Positions 40,577 through 50,356 of a stretch of DNA of 64,000 bases are shown here, piece by piece; within the stretch, counting starts at the first letter, position 1; each line of letters opens with the position of its first letter. Source of the stretch: Poindextera sp963719975 (GTDB lineage: Bacteria; Pseudomonadota; Alphaproteobacteria; Caulobacterales; Caulobacteraceae); NCBI GenBank assembly GCA_963719975.1, contig CAVRED010000001.1, positions 468,190 through 532,189 of the forward strand, in the 5' to 3' direction. The translations under genes and the position numbers were made by a program. A model generated the notes under the pieces. It saw only the letters and a program-made list of their open reading frames with translations. It was not told the origin of the DNA and did no database searches.

Positions 40577-40659
40577 TTTCGCCTCTTCCTATGGTCGAAT
40601 GCGCTGAGCCTATGCTAGCGGCACGGCTTCGTCAGTTCGAACCTGGATGCGTTAGTCCC

Positions 40660-41643
40660 ATGTCCCCAGCCGACCCCGCCGTTCCCCGCAACGACTGGAC
40701 GCGAGCGGAGGTCGAGGCGTTGTTCGACCGGCCATTCGCCGAGCTCGTCTTCCGCGCCGCCAGCGTCCATCGCGCGCACTTCGACCCCGCTGAGATCCAG
40801 CTCTCGCAGCTGCTCTCGGTGAAGACCGGCGGTTGCGTCGAGGACTGCGGCTATTGCAGTCAGTCGGCGCACTTCAAGACCGGGCTGGCGGCGTCCAAGC
40901 TGATGGAGCCGGCCGCCGTGATCGCCGAGGCGGCGCGCGCCAAGGCCGGCGGCGCCCAGCGGTTCTGCATGGGCGCGGCGTGGCGCGACGTGAAGGACCG
41001 CGACATGCCCAAGCTCGAGGCCATGATCGGCGGCGTGAAGGCGCTCGGGCTTCAGACCTGCGCGACGCTCGGCATGCTCAAGGCCGAGCAGGCCGGCGCG
41101 CTGGCCGCGGCCGGTCTCGACTTCTACAACCACAATCTCGACACGGCGCCCGACGACTACGGTCGCATCGTCTCCACCCGCACCTATCAGGATCGGCTCG
41201 ACACGCTCGAGCACGTGCGCGCCGCCGGCATCGCGGTCTGCTGCGGCGGGATCGTCGGCATGGGCGAGAGCAGAGCCGCGCGCGCCGGCCTGCTGCATGC
41301 GCTGGCGACGCTGCCGAGCCATCCGCAGTCGCTGCCGATCAACGCGCTGGCGCCTATCCCCGGCACGCCGCTCGCGGACAGCCCGCCGCTCGACGGGCTC
41401 GAGTTCGTGCGCACCATCGCGGTCGCCCGCATTGTCTGCCCAAAGTCGGTGGTGCGGTTGGCCGCCGGCCGCGTCGGGATGAGCCGTGAGCTGCAGGCGC
41501 TCTGCTTCCTCGCCGGCGCGAACTCGATGTTCATCGGCGGCAAGCTGCTCACCACGCCGCTGCCCGGCGAGGACGCCGACTCCGAACTGCTCTCCGCCCT
41601 CGGCATGCGCCCGATGGCCGCGCCGGCGCCGGCGTCTGCCTGA
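40660..41643 (+). CDS. bioB: Biotin synthase
   Basis: 327 residues from ATG 40660; the open frame extends upstream but BioB similarity begins at NDWTRAEVEALFDRPF. The radical-SAM cluster cysteines are Cys59, Cys63, Cys66 in CVEDCGYCSQSAHF. Further BioB motifs are FCMGAAWRDVKDRDMPKLE, YNHNLDTAPDDYGRI, CCGGIVGMGES (second-cluster Cys) and INALAPIPGTPLAD. It inserts sulfur into dethiobiotin using a sacrificial iron-sulfur cluster. Other biotin genes are not adjacent, but the biotin-dependent carboxylase pccA lies 3 kb away. Confidence 0.96.
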   Translation: MSPADPAVPRNDWTRAEVEALFDRPFAELVFRAASVHRAHFDPAEIQLSQLLSVKTGGCVEDCGYCSQSAHFKTGLAASKLMEPAAVIAEAARAKAGGAQRFCMGAAWRDVKDRDMPKLEAMIGGVKALGLQTCATLGMLKAEQAGALAAAGLDFYNHNLDTAPDDYGRIVSTRTYQDRLDTLEHVRAAGIAVCCGGIVGMGESRAARAGLLHALATLPSHPQSLPINALAPIPGTPLADSPPLDGLEFVRTIAVARIVCPKSVVRLAAGRVGMSRELQALCFLAGANSMFIGGKLLTTPLPGEDADSELLSALGMRPMAAPAPASA

Positions 41644-41655
41644 GCGCAAAGGAAA

Positions 41656-41679
41656 GGGCCGGGCGTCGCCGCCCGGCCC
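41656..41679 (-). terminator. Rho-independent terminator between bioB and the TonB receptor
   Basis: GGGCCGGGCG (41656-41665), a TCGC loop and CGCCCGGCCC (41670-41679) make a perfect 10-bp stem. Read on the minus strand it is followed by TTTCCTTT, a short U-tract, and it lies 24 bases beyond the receptor stop. It lies 13 bases after the bioB stop as well, so it may serve both convergent genes. Confidence 0.75.
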
Positions 41680-41702
41680 TGGAAGAGCGTATCTATCGCT
41701 GA

Positions 41703-44481
41703 CTAGTGGAACCGGACCTGCAACTCGACGCCGAAAGTCAGCGGGTAGGTGAGGCCGACGGCTTTGACGATGTCGTATTGCGATGGCTTGGTAATGCTGG
41801 CGACAGGCGCGATCTGAGCTTCGGTCACGTTGTCGTAGCCGGTCGTGTTGAAGACGTTGTCGACGAAGCCGGTGACGGTGTAGCGGTTCTGGGAGTCGAT
41901 CCAGGTCGCCCGCAGGTTCACCTGCGAGTAGGCCGGCGCGGAGTTGGACGGCGTGTTGAAGATCGCGCCGTAGGTCTTGTCCTTCCAGATGACCGAGGCC
42001 GACACGGAGAACCTTCCGGGATCGAACGTCCAGGTATAGGTCCCGTTGAGCGCGAACTTGTTCTGCGGCAATTCCGCCAGCGTGTTGCCGACCAGGTTGA
42101 TCGTGCCGGCGACCGGGCAGCCGCCGGTCTTGTCGCCGACTTCGATGGCCAGCGGGTCGTCGGCGTTCGACGACGCACTTGCCGTCCATGCTGGCGACTT
42201 TGGCGTTGAGGTAGCTGTAGGTGCCGGTGAAGACGAGATCCTGGATCGGCTGCCAGATCGCCTCCAGCTCCAGCCCGTAGGTATGCACCGCCGGGATGTT
42301 GAAGATCTGCCCCTGCGGGCCCGCCGCGGTCTGCACGGTCAGCGGCTGCTGATCGTTCTGGTAGGAGTAGTAGAAGATGGCGCCGTTGACCTGCAGCATC
42401 GAGCCCCAGGTCTTCTTCGCGCCCAGTTCGACCGCGTCGACGTATTCCGGCGAGGTCAGCGGGTGCCCCGAAATGGTGCCCGAGTTGAAGCCGCCGGTCT
42501 TATAGCCGCGCGCGTAGCGCAGGTAGGCAAGCGTCGAGCTGTCCGGCGTCCAGGTCAGCGTCGCGTCCCCGGTGAAGCCGTTCCAGCTTCCGCGCAGCGT
42601 GCGGGTGACGAAGCCTGTGGCGTTCGTGCTGCACGCGCTCGCTCCGGCGCGGGAGCCCGCGCATGCCGGGTGACGGTCGGGACCGGCGTGACGTCCAACG
42701 CAGGCGTGGCCGCCCCGAGGAGCCCGCAAAGGGCAGGGCATTATAGGCGATGACCCTGAACCCTTCGCCGCCTTCTTTGCGGTCGTCGGTGTAACGGCCC
42801 GCCGCCTCGAACTTCCACTCGGGCGCGATCTGATAGGTGACCTGTCCGTAGCCGGCGTAGGAGTCGTAGGTAGCGAAGCCGTCCAGGTTCACCGTACAGG
42901 AACCGGGTATTGCGCGCGGCCGGAACCAGCTGGCCTGCGAGAGCGAAGGGGAAAATCAGGTCCGGCGTCGTCAGCTGGGTCTGATTCGGATAGCAGCCGA
43001 CCGCAATCGGTTGGTCGAAGTGCTCATGATACCAGTAGACGCCAGCGACCCACTGCAACGGTCCCGCCGCGGTGGAGATCAGGTTCGCCTCGTTGCTGAA
43101 GTACTGTTCGTTCTCGATGAAGCTGGTGTGAAGCTGCGAGGGGTTGATCGTCGTGGGCTGTTGCGCGGCGGTGATGCAGTTCGCCAAGGCCGGGCCGGCC
43201 AGCCGAGGACCACCCCGGCGCCGCAGAAGAATGCGGCCGACGCGACGCTCGGATTGCCTTGCAGCTTGTACTGCATGACGCCGGCGTCGGCGCCGGCCCC
43301 GAAGTTGAGGTCGTAGTAGAACGACTGATAGCCGCCGATGTACTGCAGGTCGACGCCAGGGAAGTGGTAGGTCCACTGGGTCGCCAGCGCGAGGTCCTTC
43401 GTCTGCCGGTTCGACTGCTCCGACGTCTCGATGAAGTTGTGCAGGTTCGCCGTCGACGGGTTGTTGCCGGGGAACTGCGCGGCGTTGACCTTGGCCGTGA
43501 TCACGCTTCCGGCGACGATGGGGTCGCCGCCGGCGCAGCCGGCGTCAGCGCCGTGTCCCGGCAGGCCGCAAAGGCCATAGAAGGCGCCAGGCGACAGGTC
43601 GCCGGCCGGATTGGCGTATTCGTAGTCGTTGATCGCGCCCACGGTGGCCACGGTATGGAAGTTGGTGTCGTAGTCGGCGGTGGAAATCATGCCCCAGCCG
43701 TCGAGGTGGCCGATGTTGGTGTCGAACTGGAACTCGGCGTAGTCGTTCCGGCCGCCGTTGCCTTGCGGCAGGTAGCCGCCTTCCGGCCGTCCGATCAGGT
43801 TGTTGAAGAAGCCGCCGTTCTGGGCCGCGTACATGCCAGCGGCGCGCAGCCGCAAGTTGTCGTTGATCGGGCCAGAGACCGCCCCCTCGACGTATTCCTC
43901 GCCGTAATCCTGCGCGCCGGCGCGGACTTCCGCGTAGAGGTCCTTGGTCGGCCGCGCCGAGATGTAGTTGATCACGCCCGCCGTCCGAGTTCGAGCCGTG
44001 CAGGGTGTTCTGCGGACCGCGGTCGACTTCGATCTGGCCGATGAACAGCGAGTCCCGCGCCTGTGCGATCGACGCGTTCGCGCCGTAGTAGACGCCATTG
44101 TAGTAGGTCGCGACGCCCGAACTCGGTGGCCAGGTTCACCGTGTTGCGGCCGATGCCGCGGATATAGGCCCGGTCGGCGATGGCGTAGTACGAGAGGCCC
44201 GGCGTGAAGTCGCTGAGCTGCTGGACGGTCTTGATGCCCAGGATCTGGCGCTGCTGGGCCGTGAAGGCCGAGATGGCCACCGGCACCCGCTCGATCCTCT
44301 GGCTGCGCTTGCCTGCGGTGACGACCACGTTGGCGCTCGCGCCTGCCGCGGCGCCAGCGGCCGCTCCCGCGGCTGCTGCGGCGCTCGGCGCTCCGCCTGT
44401 TTGCGCCAGGGCGGGTGACGCCCCAAGGCTCGCGAGGGTCACGGCTGCGACGGATGCGCCGCACAAGAATGCCAGCTTCAT
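41703..44481 (-). CDS. TonB-dependent outer-membrane receptor, about seven frameshifts
   Basis: Start ATG 44481 (RBS GGGGAGG) gives a signal peptide MKLAFLCGASVAAVTLASLG. An Ala/Gly-rich linker precedes the plug (VVVTAGKRSQRIERVPVAIS, TPGLSYYAIADRAYIRGIG, GQIEVDRGPQNTLHG). Barrel strands follow, to the C-terminal TYPLTFGVELQVRFH. Frame changes are needed near 44118, 43976, 43200, 42888, 42735, 42650 and 42172, all single-base and all restoring typical receptor sequence. Joined length is about 926 residues. It would import a large or scarce substrate using TonB-ExbBD energy. The motif style matches the sphingomonad/Caulobacter receptors for organic substrates rather than classic siderophore receptors. 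Confidence 0.85.
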
Positions 44482-44773
44482 GATGTTGCCTCCCCAGGCT
44501 AAAAGCGCCCGCACTCACGGCGGGTTACGGCTCAAGGGTATCTGAGCCCGTAGCTGACCCGGACGCAACGGAAAAATGACAGTTTTGTCGCCGCCAACTG
44601 CCGTTGCGGCACGCACCGTGGCGCCCAATCCTCACCAAGCTTGGCGATGGCGGTCGGTGACGCCGGCCGAAATCAACACCTGGTCGTGGCGGTCGAGGTC
44701 TATTCAACTCTTGCGGTTGCGTTATCGTGAGCGTCAGAGCCGCCGCAAGACGCTCGGCCGGGGAGGGATCGTC
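44482..44773. other. Intergenic region between TonB receptor and CPBP protease
   Basis: 292 bases between divergent genes. A ribosome-binding site GGGGAGG lies next to each start (44490s for the receptor, 44761-44767 for the protease). The middle contains ATGACAGTTTTGTCG and TTGCGGTTGCGTTATCG, plausible promoter material, but I cannot assign -35/-10 boxes with confidence. No open frame with coding character was seen. Confidence 0.4.
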
Positions 44774-45607
44774 ATGTCCAAGAGCCTGCGCGCTGTCGTC
44801 GAGTGCGTCTGGACCGGTTTTTTCGCCGCCTTGTTCACCGCGATCGTCTCCGGCGTCTGGACCGGCCTGCTCATCACCAACCTGATGTCGACGCCGTGGC
44901 TTCCCTGGGCGGTGGTCGCCATGGCGCTCGTGCTTTGGGCGGCTTGGTCGTTCCTCGGCGGACGATGGGGATGGCCGAGCACGAAGACGGCCAGGGCCGC
45001 CTACCTGCGCTCGAACCCGCTGCCGGCGGCGACGATGCTATGGGCGATCGCCGCCGGCGCGCTCTGGAACGTGGCGCTGGCCGGGTTCTGGATCGTGCTA
45101 CACCAGCTCGTCCGGGTGCAGAGCAACCCCTTGCCCGACTTCTCCAAGTACCCGCTCGTCACCGTGCTTGCCGTGCTGCTCATGGCGTCGATCTCGGGCG
45201 GCGTTTCCGAGGAAGCGGGCTTCCGGGGCTACTTCCAGGGGACGCTGGAGCGCCGCGGCCTGGGCTGGGGCGCGGTCCTCATCGCCATGCTGGTGATGGC
45301 GCCGGAGCATGCGCTGAGCCAGGGCTTCATCTGGCCGAACATGCTGTTCTATCTGCTCGTCGACGGCATGCTGGGCGCGCTCGCCTATCTGACCAAGTCG
45401 ATCCGGCCGAGCGTGGTCGTGCACTCGATCGGCCTCTTCATCTTCTTCGCGCTCATTTGGCCGCGAGATGCCGCGCGGCCGATGTTCTCGGCCGGCGGCG
45501 ACCACACCTGGTTCTGGATCCACGTCGGCCAGACGATCGTCTTCGCGGCCCTGAGCCTGGCCGCCCTCGCTCGGCTCGCGCCCCTCGTCCGCCGCCCGGC
45601 GACCTAG
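44774..45607 (+). CDS. CPBP family intramembrane metalloprotease
   Basis: 277 residues starting at ATG 44774 after GGGAGGG. About seven to eight hydrophobic helices. The ABI/CPBP active-site motif EExxxR appears as SEEAGFRGYF (Glu146, Glu147, Arg151), followed by APEHALSQ (His about 179) and VVVHSIGLFIFF (second His). The family cleaves peptide bonds within membranes (CAAX prenyl protease relatives) or serves as bacteriocin self-immunity. No bacteriocin gene is nearby, so the role is open. Overlaps the convergent GNAT gene by 4 bases. Confidence 0.85.
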   Translation: MSKSLRAVVECVWTGFFAALFTAIVSGVWTGLLITNLMSTPWLPWAVVAMALVLWAAWSFLGGRWGWPSTKTARAAYLRSNPLPAATMLWAIAAGALWNVALAGFWIVLHQLVRVQSNPLPDFSKYPLVTVLAVLLMASISGGVSEEAGFRGYFQGTLERRGLGWGAVLIAMLVMAPEHALSQGFIWPNMLFYLLVDGMLGALAYLTKSIRPSVVVHSIGLFIFFALIWPRDAARPMFSAGGDHTWFWIHVGQTIVFAALSLAALARLAPLVRRPAT

Positions 45608-46155
45608 ACCCCTAGGTCGAAGCGCAGGATCGGCCGCGCCGGAATCCGCCGCGCGACCTCCACGAACCCCAGCTTGGCGAAGGTGGACGCAAAGCCGGTT
45701 CCCGTCGCGCTGGGTGAGAGCTCGCGGTCGAACGGATAGGCTTCGAGGGCCGGCGCGCCCGCGGCCCGCGCGGCCTCGATCGCCGCCTCGATCAGGACGG
45801 CGTTGATCCCGCGCCGCCGCCAGCCCTTGCGCACGTAGAGGCAGGAGAGCGCCCAGACCGGCGCGTCATCGACCGGCGCCAGCCGCCACTCGCGCGCCAA
45901 CCCCGGCAAGGCGGCGCGCGGGCCGACCTGACACCAGGCGACCGGCAGTTCTCCATCGAAGGCGATCAGACCCGGCGGCGGCCCGCGCTCGACCACCGCC
46001 TTGAAGTCGGCGCGGTTCTGGGCGCGCGGGCGGTGGCGGTAGCCGCGCCCGATCCGCCAGTACATGCACCAGCAGCCGCGCGCGCCATCCGGTCCCAGCA
46101 CCGCTTCCAGGGCGGGCCAGTGCGCGGCGGTCAGGGGGTGAACGGTCAGCGCCAT
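45604..46155 (-). CDS. GNAT family N-acetyltransferase
   Basis: 183 residues. The acetyl-CoA loop is RKGWRRRGINAVLIEAAIEA, with GLIAFDGELPVAWCQVGPR and the upstream GCWCMYWRIGRGYRHRP. The Cys-Trp-Cys-Met-Tyr-Trp segment is a recurring N-terminal signature of one GNAT subgroup of unknown substrate. The C-terminal FAKLGFVEVARRIPARPILR ends the fold. Transcribed divergently from the aminotransferase at 46207. Confidence 0.85.
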   Translation of the reverse strand: MALTVHPLTAAHWPALEAVLGPDGARGCWCMYWRIGRGYRHRPRAQNRADFKAVVERGPPPGLIAFDGELPVAWCQVGPRAALPGLAREWRLAPVDDAPVWALSCLYVRKGWRRRGINAVLIEAAIEAARAAGAPALEAYPFDRELSPSATGTGFASTFAKLGFVEVARRIPARPILRFDLGV

Positions 46156-46206
46156 CGCGACGCCAAATTACACCAAGCCCCCGCGACGGCGCGCGTCTGG
46201 TGTTCT

Positions 46207-47551
46207 ATGACGACCGCCATGTCGCAGACCGAACTCGCCCCCACCGACCTCGCCGACTGGCCCTTCATCCCCTCCCGCTCGCCCCGTATCGTGGACGGCG
46301 ACGGCGCCTGGCTCATCGCCGACGACGGCCAGCGCATCCTGGACGCCGCCGGCGGCGCCATCGTCACCAACGTCGGTCACGGCCGCCGCGAAGTCGCCGA
46401 GGCGATCGCAAAGTCCGCCGCCGGCCCCGCGTTTGTCGTGCCCACCTGGCGAACGCCCGAGCGCGAGGCGCTGGTCGAGCGGCTCCGCCGCGAGTGGCTG
46501 CCCGAGGGCCTGCACCACATCCATTTCACCTGCGGCGGATCGGAGGGGATCGAGGCTGCGGTCAAGATCGCGCTCCAGCACCACGCCGCCCTCGGCCGCC
46601 CGGACCGGGTCAAGGTCATGGCGCGCGAGGTCTCCTACCACGGCACCACGATCGCCATGGCCGGGCTCTCCGGCCACCAGTCGCCGCAAGCGGGGGCTGG
46701 AGTCCTTCCTGCAGAGCTTCCCGCGCGCGCCGACGCCGTCGCCGCTGCACTGCCCGCTCGGCCCCAACCACCCGGACGCTGGCCGCTACTACGTCGAGGC
46801 CACCCGCGCGGCGATGGAGGCGGAGGGGCCGGACACCATCGCGGCCATCGTCGTCGAGCCGGTCACGGGCTCCTCGGGCGGCGCCATCGTGCCGCCGAAA
46901 GAGTACCTGCCGGGCATCCGGGCGCTCTGCGACGAGTTCGGGATCGTGATGATCGTCGACGAGGTGATGACGGGTTTTGGCCGCACCGGCGCGAAGTTCG
47001 GCATCCAGCACTGGCGCGTGCGGCCGGACATCCTCGTCTCCGGCAAAGGCCTCGCCGGCGGCTATGCGGCGATCACCGGCGTCTACGCCACGCGCGAGGT
47101 CGTCGCGCCGATCGCCGACGCCGGCTATCAGGTGATGTTCCACACCTTCGCCGCGCTGCCCTCGGCCTGCGCGGCCGCGGACGCCGTCCTCGGCATCATC
47201 GAGCGCGAAGGGCTGGTCGAGCGGGCGCGGACCCAGGGCGCGCGGCTCTCCGACGCCCTGCACGCCCGGCTGGGCCAGCATCCGCACGTGGCCGAGATCC
47301 GCGGCCTTGGTCTCCTGCAGGCGGTCGAGATCGTCGCCGACCGCGAGACGCTGACGCCGTTCGACGAGGCCAAGGGCGTCACCAACCGCGTGGTCGGCAA
47401 GGGGCTGAACCACGGCGTCTTCTTCTATCCAGGCGGCACCGGCGTCGTGCGCGACATCATCACCCTCGGCCCGCCCCTCATCTCCACCGACGCCGAAATC
47501 GACCTCATGGCCGAGGTCCTGGAAACCTCGATCAACGAAGCGCTGGCCTAG
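46207..47551 (+). CDS. Class III (PLP) aminotransferase, frameshifted near 46692
   Basis: Starts at ATG 46207 or 46219 with no strong RBS. The N-terminal half has ILDAAGGAIVTNVGHGRREV and HFTCGGSEGIEAAVKIAL. The frame breaks at SGHQS and resumes RRKRGLESFLQSFPRAP. The C-terminal half has IVVEPVTGSSGGAIVPP, MIVDEVMTGFGRTG (PLP-binding Asp) and LVSGKGLAGGYAAI (Schiff-base Lys). About 448 residues. It transfers an amino group from an omega-amino acid or amine to a keto acid. Only one base is missing, near 46690-46694. Confidence 0.85.
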
Positions 47552-47582
47552 GGAAGAACGGGTAGGCTCGGCTCCACCCCAT

Positions 47583-47735
47583 TCCGTCATGGCCCGACTT
47601 GTTCGGGCCACCCATGATCACCGTGCGACTCCAGTGTTCATGGGTCCCCCGCATTCCGCTTCGCTCCAGCGGGGGATGACGAAAGAGAGGGCGCGTTCGT
47701 GCTTTTCGTGTTTTTCGTGGTTCCAACTTGCTGCG
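47583..47735. repeat. Intergenic hairpin cluster
   Basis: A 270-base gap between the aminotransferase and the MFS gene holds stacked palindromes: GGCCCGA/TCGGGCC around 47593-47611, CCCCCGC/GCGGGGG around 47648-47678, and a pyrimidine/G-rich TTTTCGTGTTTTTCGTGG segment at about 47704-47722. Elements of this type are frequent dispersed repeats in high-GC alphaproteobacteria. No credible coding region. Confidence 0.5.
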
Positions 47736-47824
47736 CGCGCAAACCGTGCCATCCTGACGGCATGGATCCCCCACGTTGATCTGACGCTGTCTTCCGGCTC
47801 GTAAGGCGGTTCGCCCGGTGGGCC

Positions 47825-48976
47825 GTGCCGTCGCTTGGCCGCGCGCCGTTCGCGCTCGCGGCGGCGCTGACGTTCGTGCGCTTCGCCGACGAGTGGACCA
47901 CCTACCTCCCCGCGGGCGCCTTCGAGCCGATTCGAGCGGAGCTGGCTGTTCGCTACGTCGAGGCCAGCGCCCCGCTCGTCGCGCTCTCTGCCGGCGGGCT
48001 GGTCGGCGCGGGTCTCGTCGTCGCCGCCGACTACGTCAGCCGCCGCTGGCTCTCCGCGCTCGGCGCCCTGGCCTACGCCATCTCGATGATCGCGTTCGGG
48101 CTCTCCCACTCGATCTGGGTGATGGTCGCCGCCGCCTTCGTCTGGGGTGCGGCCAGCGACGCCTTCGTGCACGGCGCCGAGGTCGCGCTGGTCGATCTGG
48201 CTGGCGATGCGTTGCCGGCGGCGCTCGCCAAGATGAGCACGTGGGCTTCGGTCGGAGACCTGCTCGGCCCGATCACGCTTGCGGTCGCCTCGGCGATCCT
48301 GGTCGGCTGGCGCGGCGCCTTCATCGGCCTCGGCGTCATGATGCTGGGCTACGCCGCGCTGCTCGCCAGCCAGCGGTTCCCGCCGCCGCACGCGGCCGAG
48401 CACAAGCCGCGCCCGTTCGTCGGCGTGCTGACCGCGCTCGCCGACCCCGACGTGCTCCTGCTCGCGGTCGCCATGGGGCTGTTCTCCCTGCTCGACGAGC
48501 CGCTGATCGCCTTTCTCATCGCCTTTCAGGAGCACGTGCGACACCGGACCGCGGCCATCGCCAACGGGCTTATCCTGGCCTGGACTCTTGGAGAGATCGC
48601 CGGGTTTGCGCTCTACGAGCGGATCGTGGGCGAGCGAGGGCTCAAGACCGTGCTCGTCTCAGGCGCGCTCGTGGTCGGGGCGTCGCTGGCGACGGCGGTT
48701 ATTGCGCCGGTGCTCCTTGTCGAGTTGCCGGCCATGGCGCTGTTCGGCGCGGCGGCGGCGGTGTTCTACGTCACGCTCGACGCCAGGATCCTCAGCCTGC
48801 GCCCGGGCCAGACCGGCTCGCTCAGCGCCGCGGTCTCGCTGGTCGGGATGGTCGGGATGGGGTTCCCGGCGGTGGTCGGCGCGGTCTCGGACGCCTTCGA
48901 ACTCGCGGCCGGGCTCTCGCTCTACCTGGTGGTTCCCGTGATCATCCTGCCACTCGTGGCGCGAAACTGGCGGTAG
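47825..48976 (+). CDS. MFS transporter
   Basis: 383 residues from GTG 47825. About ten to twelve membrane helices: FALAAALTFVRFADEWTTYL, LVALSAGGLVGAGLVVAADY and VMVAAAFVWGAASDAFVHG. The motif-A region reads VVAADYVSRRWLSALGALAY, a degenerate form of GxLaDrxGrr. Substrate is not predictable. The next gene starts 80 bases later on the same strand. Confidence 0.8.
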   Translation: MPSLGRAPFALAAALTFVRFADEWTTYLPAGAFEPIRAELAVRYVEASAPLVALSAGGLVGAGLVVAADYVSRRWLSALGALAYAISMIAFGLSHSIWVMVAAAFVWGAASDAFVHGAEVALVDLAGDALPAALAKMSTWASVGDLLGPITLAVASAILVGWRGAFIGLGVMMLGYAALLASQRFPPPHAAEHKPRPFVGVLTALADPDVLLLAVAMGLFSLLDEPLIAFLIAFQEHVRHRTAAIANGLILAWTLGEIAGFALYERIVGERGLKTVLVSGALVVGASLATAVIAPVLLVELPAMALFGAAAAVFYVTLDARILSLRPGQTGSLSAAVSLVGMVGMGFPAVVGAVSDAFELAAGLSLYLVVPVIILPLVARNWR

Positions 48977-49056
48977 CAAACAGGGCCGCCCTAGCGCTCG
49001 GTTGCGCCGCATGCGAAGCGAGCGGCGACGCGTCGAGTGGGCAAGGGGACGAGGTC

Positions 49057-50194
49057 ATGACGCCGGCGAGCCGCCGTGATCTTCTCAAGCTGACGGGGCT
49101 TGCGCTGCCCGGGCTTGCTCTGCAGGGCTTCGCCAGTGCGATCGCAAAACCACCGGTGAAGACAATGCGCATTCTGATCCTGGGCGGCACTGGCTTTATC
49201 GGGCCGCACGAAGTCCGCTACGCGCTCTCGCGCGGCCACCACGTGACCATCTTCAATCGCGGCAAGCAGCAGATCGAGTGGCCGGGCCCGGTCGAGGAGT
49301 TGCTCGGCGACCGCAACACCGGCGACCTCAAATCGCTCGAGGGCCGCGAGTGGGATGTCTGCATCGACAACCCGACGACCCTGCCCAAATGGGTGCGCGA
49401 CGCCGGCCACGTGCTCGCGGGCAAGGTCAGGCAGTACATCTTCATCTCGACCATCTCGGTCTATGCGGCGAACGATACGCCGAACGCCGACGAGACGGCG
49501 GCGCTCGTCCCCTACACGGGCAAGGACCCCTACGCGGAAACCATCGACACCATGCGCGCGACGCCGGCGCTCTACGGCTCGCTGAAGGCGCTCAGCGAAC
49601 AGCAGGCCCAGACGCTGTTCCCGGGGGCGGCCACCATCATCCGGCCGGGCCTGATCGTCGGTCCAGGCGACGAGACCGACCGCTTCACCTATTGGCCGGC
49701 GCGACATCGATCGCGGCGGCGAGGTCATGGCGCCGGGCGACGGCGGCGACCCGGTCCAGTACATCGACGCCCGCGACCTGGCCGAATGGACCATCCGCAT
49801 GGCCGAACAGGGGACGACCGGCGTCTTCAACGCCACCGGCCCGGCGCGCCAGGAGACGATGCACGAGATGCTCGACGGCATCCGCGCCGCCCTGCATGCG
49901 GATGCCCGGTTCACCTGGGTCTCCGACAAGTTCCTGGACGACAACAACGTCTCGGCCTGGATGGACATGCCGGTCTGGGTGCCGGGCGCCGGCGACACGG
50001 CCGGCTTCCACCGGCGCAGCCTCGCCCGCGCCCACGCCGCCGGCCTCACCTACCGGCCGCTGGCGGAGACCGCGCGCGACACGCTGGCCTGGTTCAAGAC
50101 CCAGCCCGCCGACCGCCAGGCCAAGCTCCGCGCCGGCCTGGCTCCCGACCGCGAAGCGGCCCTCCTGGCGAAATGGAAGGCCGAGAAAGCCTAG
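49057..50194 (+). CDS. NAD-dependent epimerase/dehydratase-like protein with Tat signal, frameshifted near 49697
   Basis: ATG 49057 gives a twin-arginine leader, SRRDLLKLTGLALPGLALQG, so the protein is predicted to be exported folded. This is unusual for an extended SDR, because NAD is normally cytoplasmic. The Rossmann motif is ILILGGTGFIGPHEVRYALS, with NRG and YIFISTISVYAA. The frame breaks after TYWPAR and resumes at GEVMAPGDGGDPVQYIDARD, giving about 379 residues. Similar proteins resemble isoflavone-reductase/RNA-binding epimerase-like SDRs. The Tat signal is visible directly; export with a bound cofactor is inference. Confidence 0.8.
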
Positions 50195-50195
50195 C

Positions 50196-50213
50196 GTCCC
50201 GCGCCAGCGGGAC
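50196..50213 (+). terminator. Hairpin terminator after the epimerase-like gene
   Basis: GTCCCGC (50196-50202), GCCA loop, GCGGGAC (50207-50213) then CTTCCTATT. It begins two bases after the stop codon. The stem is perfect and the downstream run is pyrimidine-rich rather than all T. Confidence 0.6.
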
Positions 50214-50225
50214 CTTCCTATTCAA

Positions 50226-50310
50226 CCACCAAGCACACCAAGCACACCAAGGGTTCTGAGAGGTCTCAAACCCAGCGGCCAACGGCTGACTTCTTCGGTG
50301 TGCTTGGTGG
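50226..50310. repeat. 14-bp inverted repeat with internal direct repeats
   Basis: CCACCAAGCACACC (50226-50239) is perfectly inverted as GGTGTGCTTGGTGG (50297-50310), separated by 57 bases. The left arm continues with a second AAGCACACCAAG, so the unit is tandem. It lies between the epimerase-like gene and the convergent amidase. A large hairpin or a mobile repeat remnant is likely. Confidence 0.6.
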
Positions 50311-50356
50311 TCAGATTGAGACGCCGACGCTTGCGCGCCGGCTCAAGAAGAGGCGC

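Noticed and set aside
40615..42741. Long minus-strand frame joining part of the TonB receptor with sequence antisense to bioB
   Set aside because: The portion opposite bioB has no protein character and arises from missing stops after a receptor frameshift.
47818..50259. Apparent 813-residue protein joining a transporter region and the epimerase-like gene
   Set aside because: The first part is the wrong frame of the MFS gene; the real epimerase-like gene starts at 49057 with a Tat signal.
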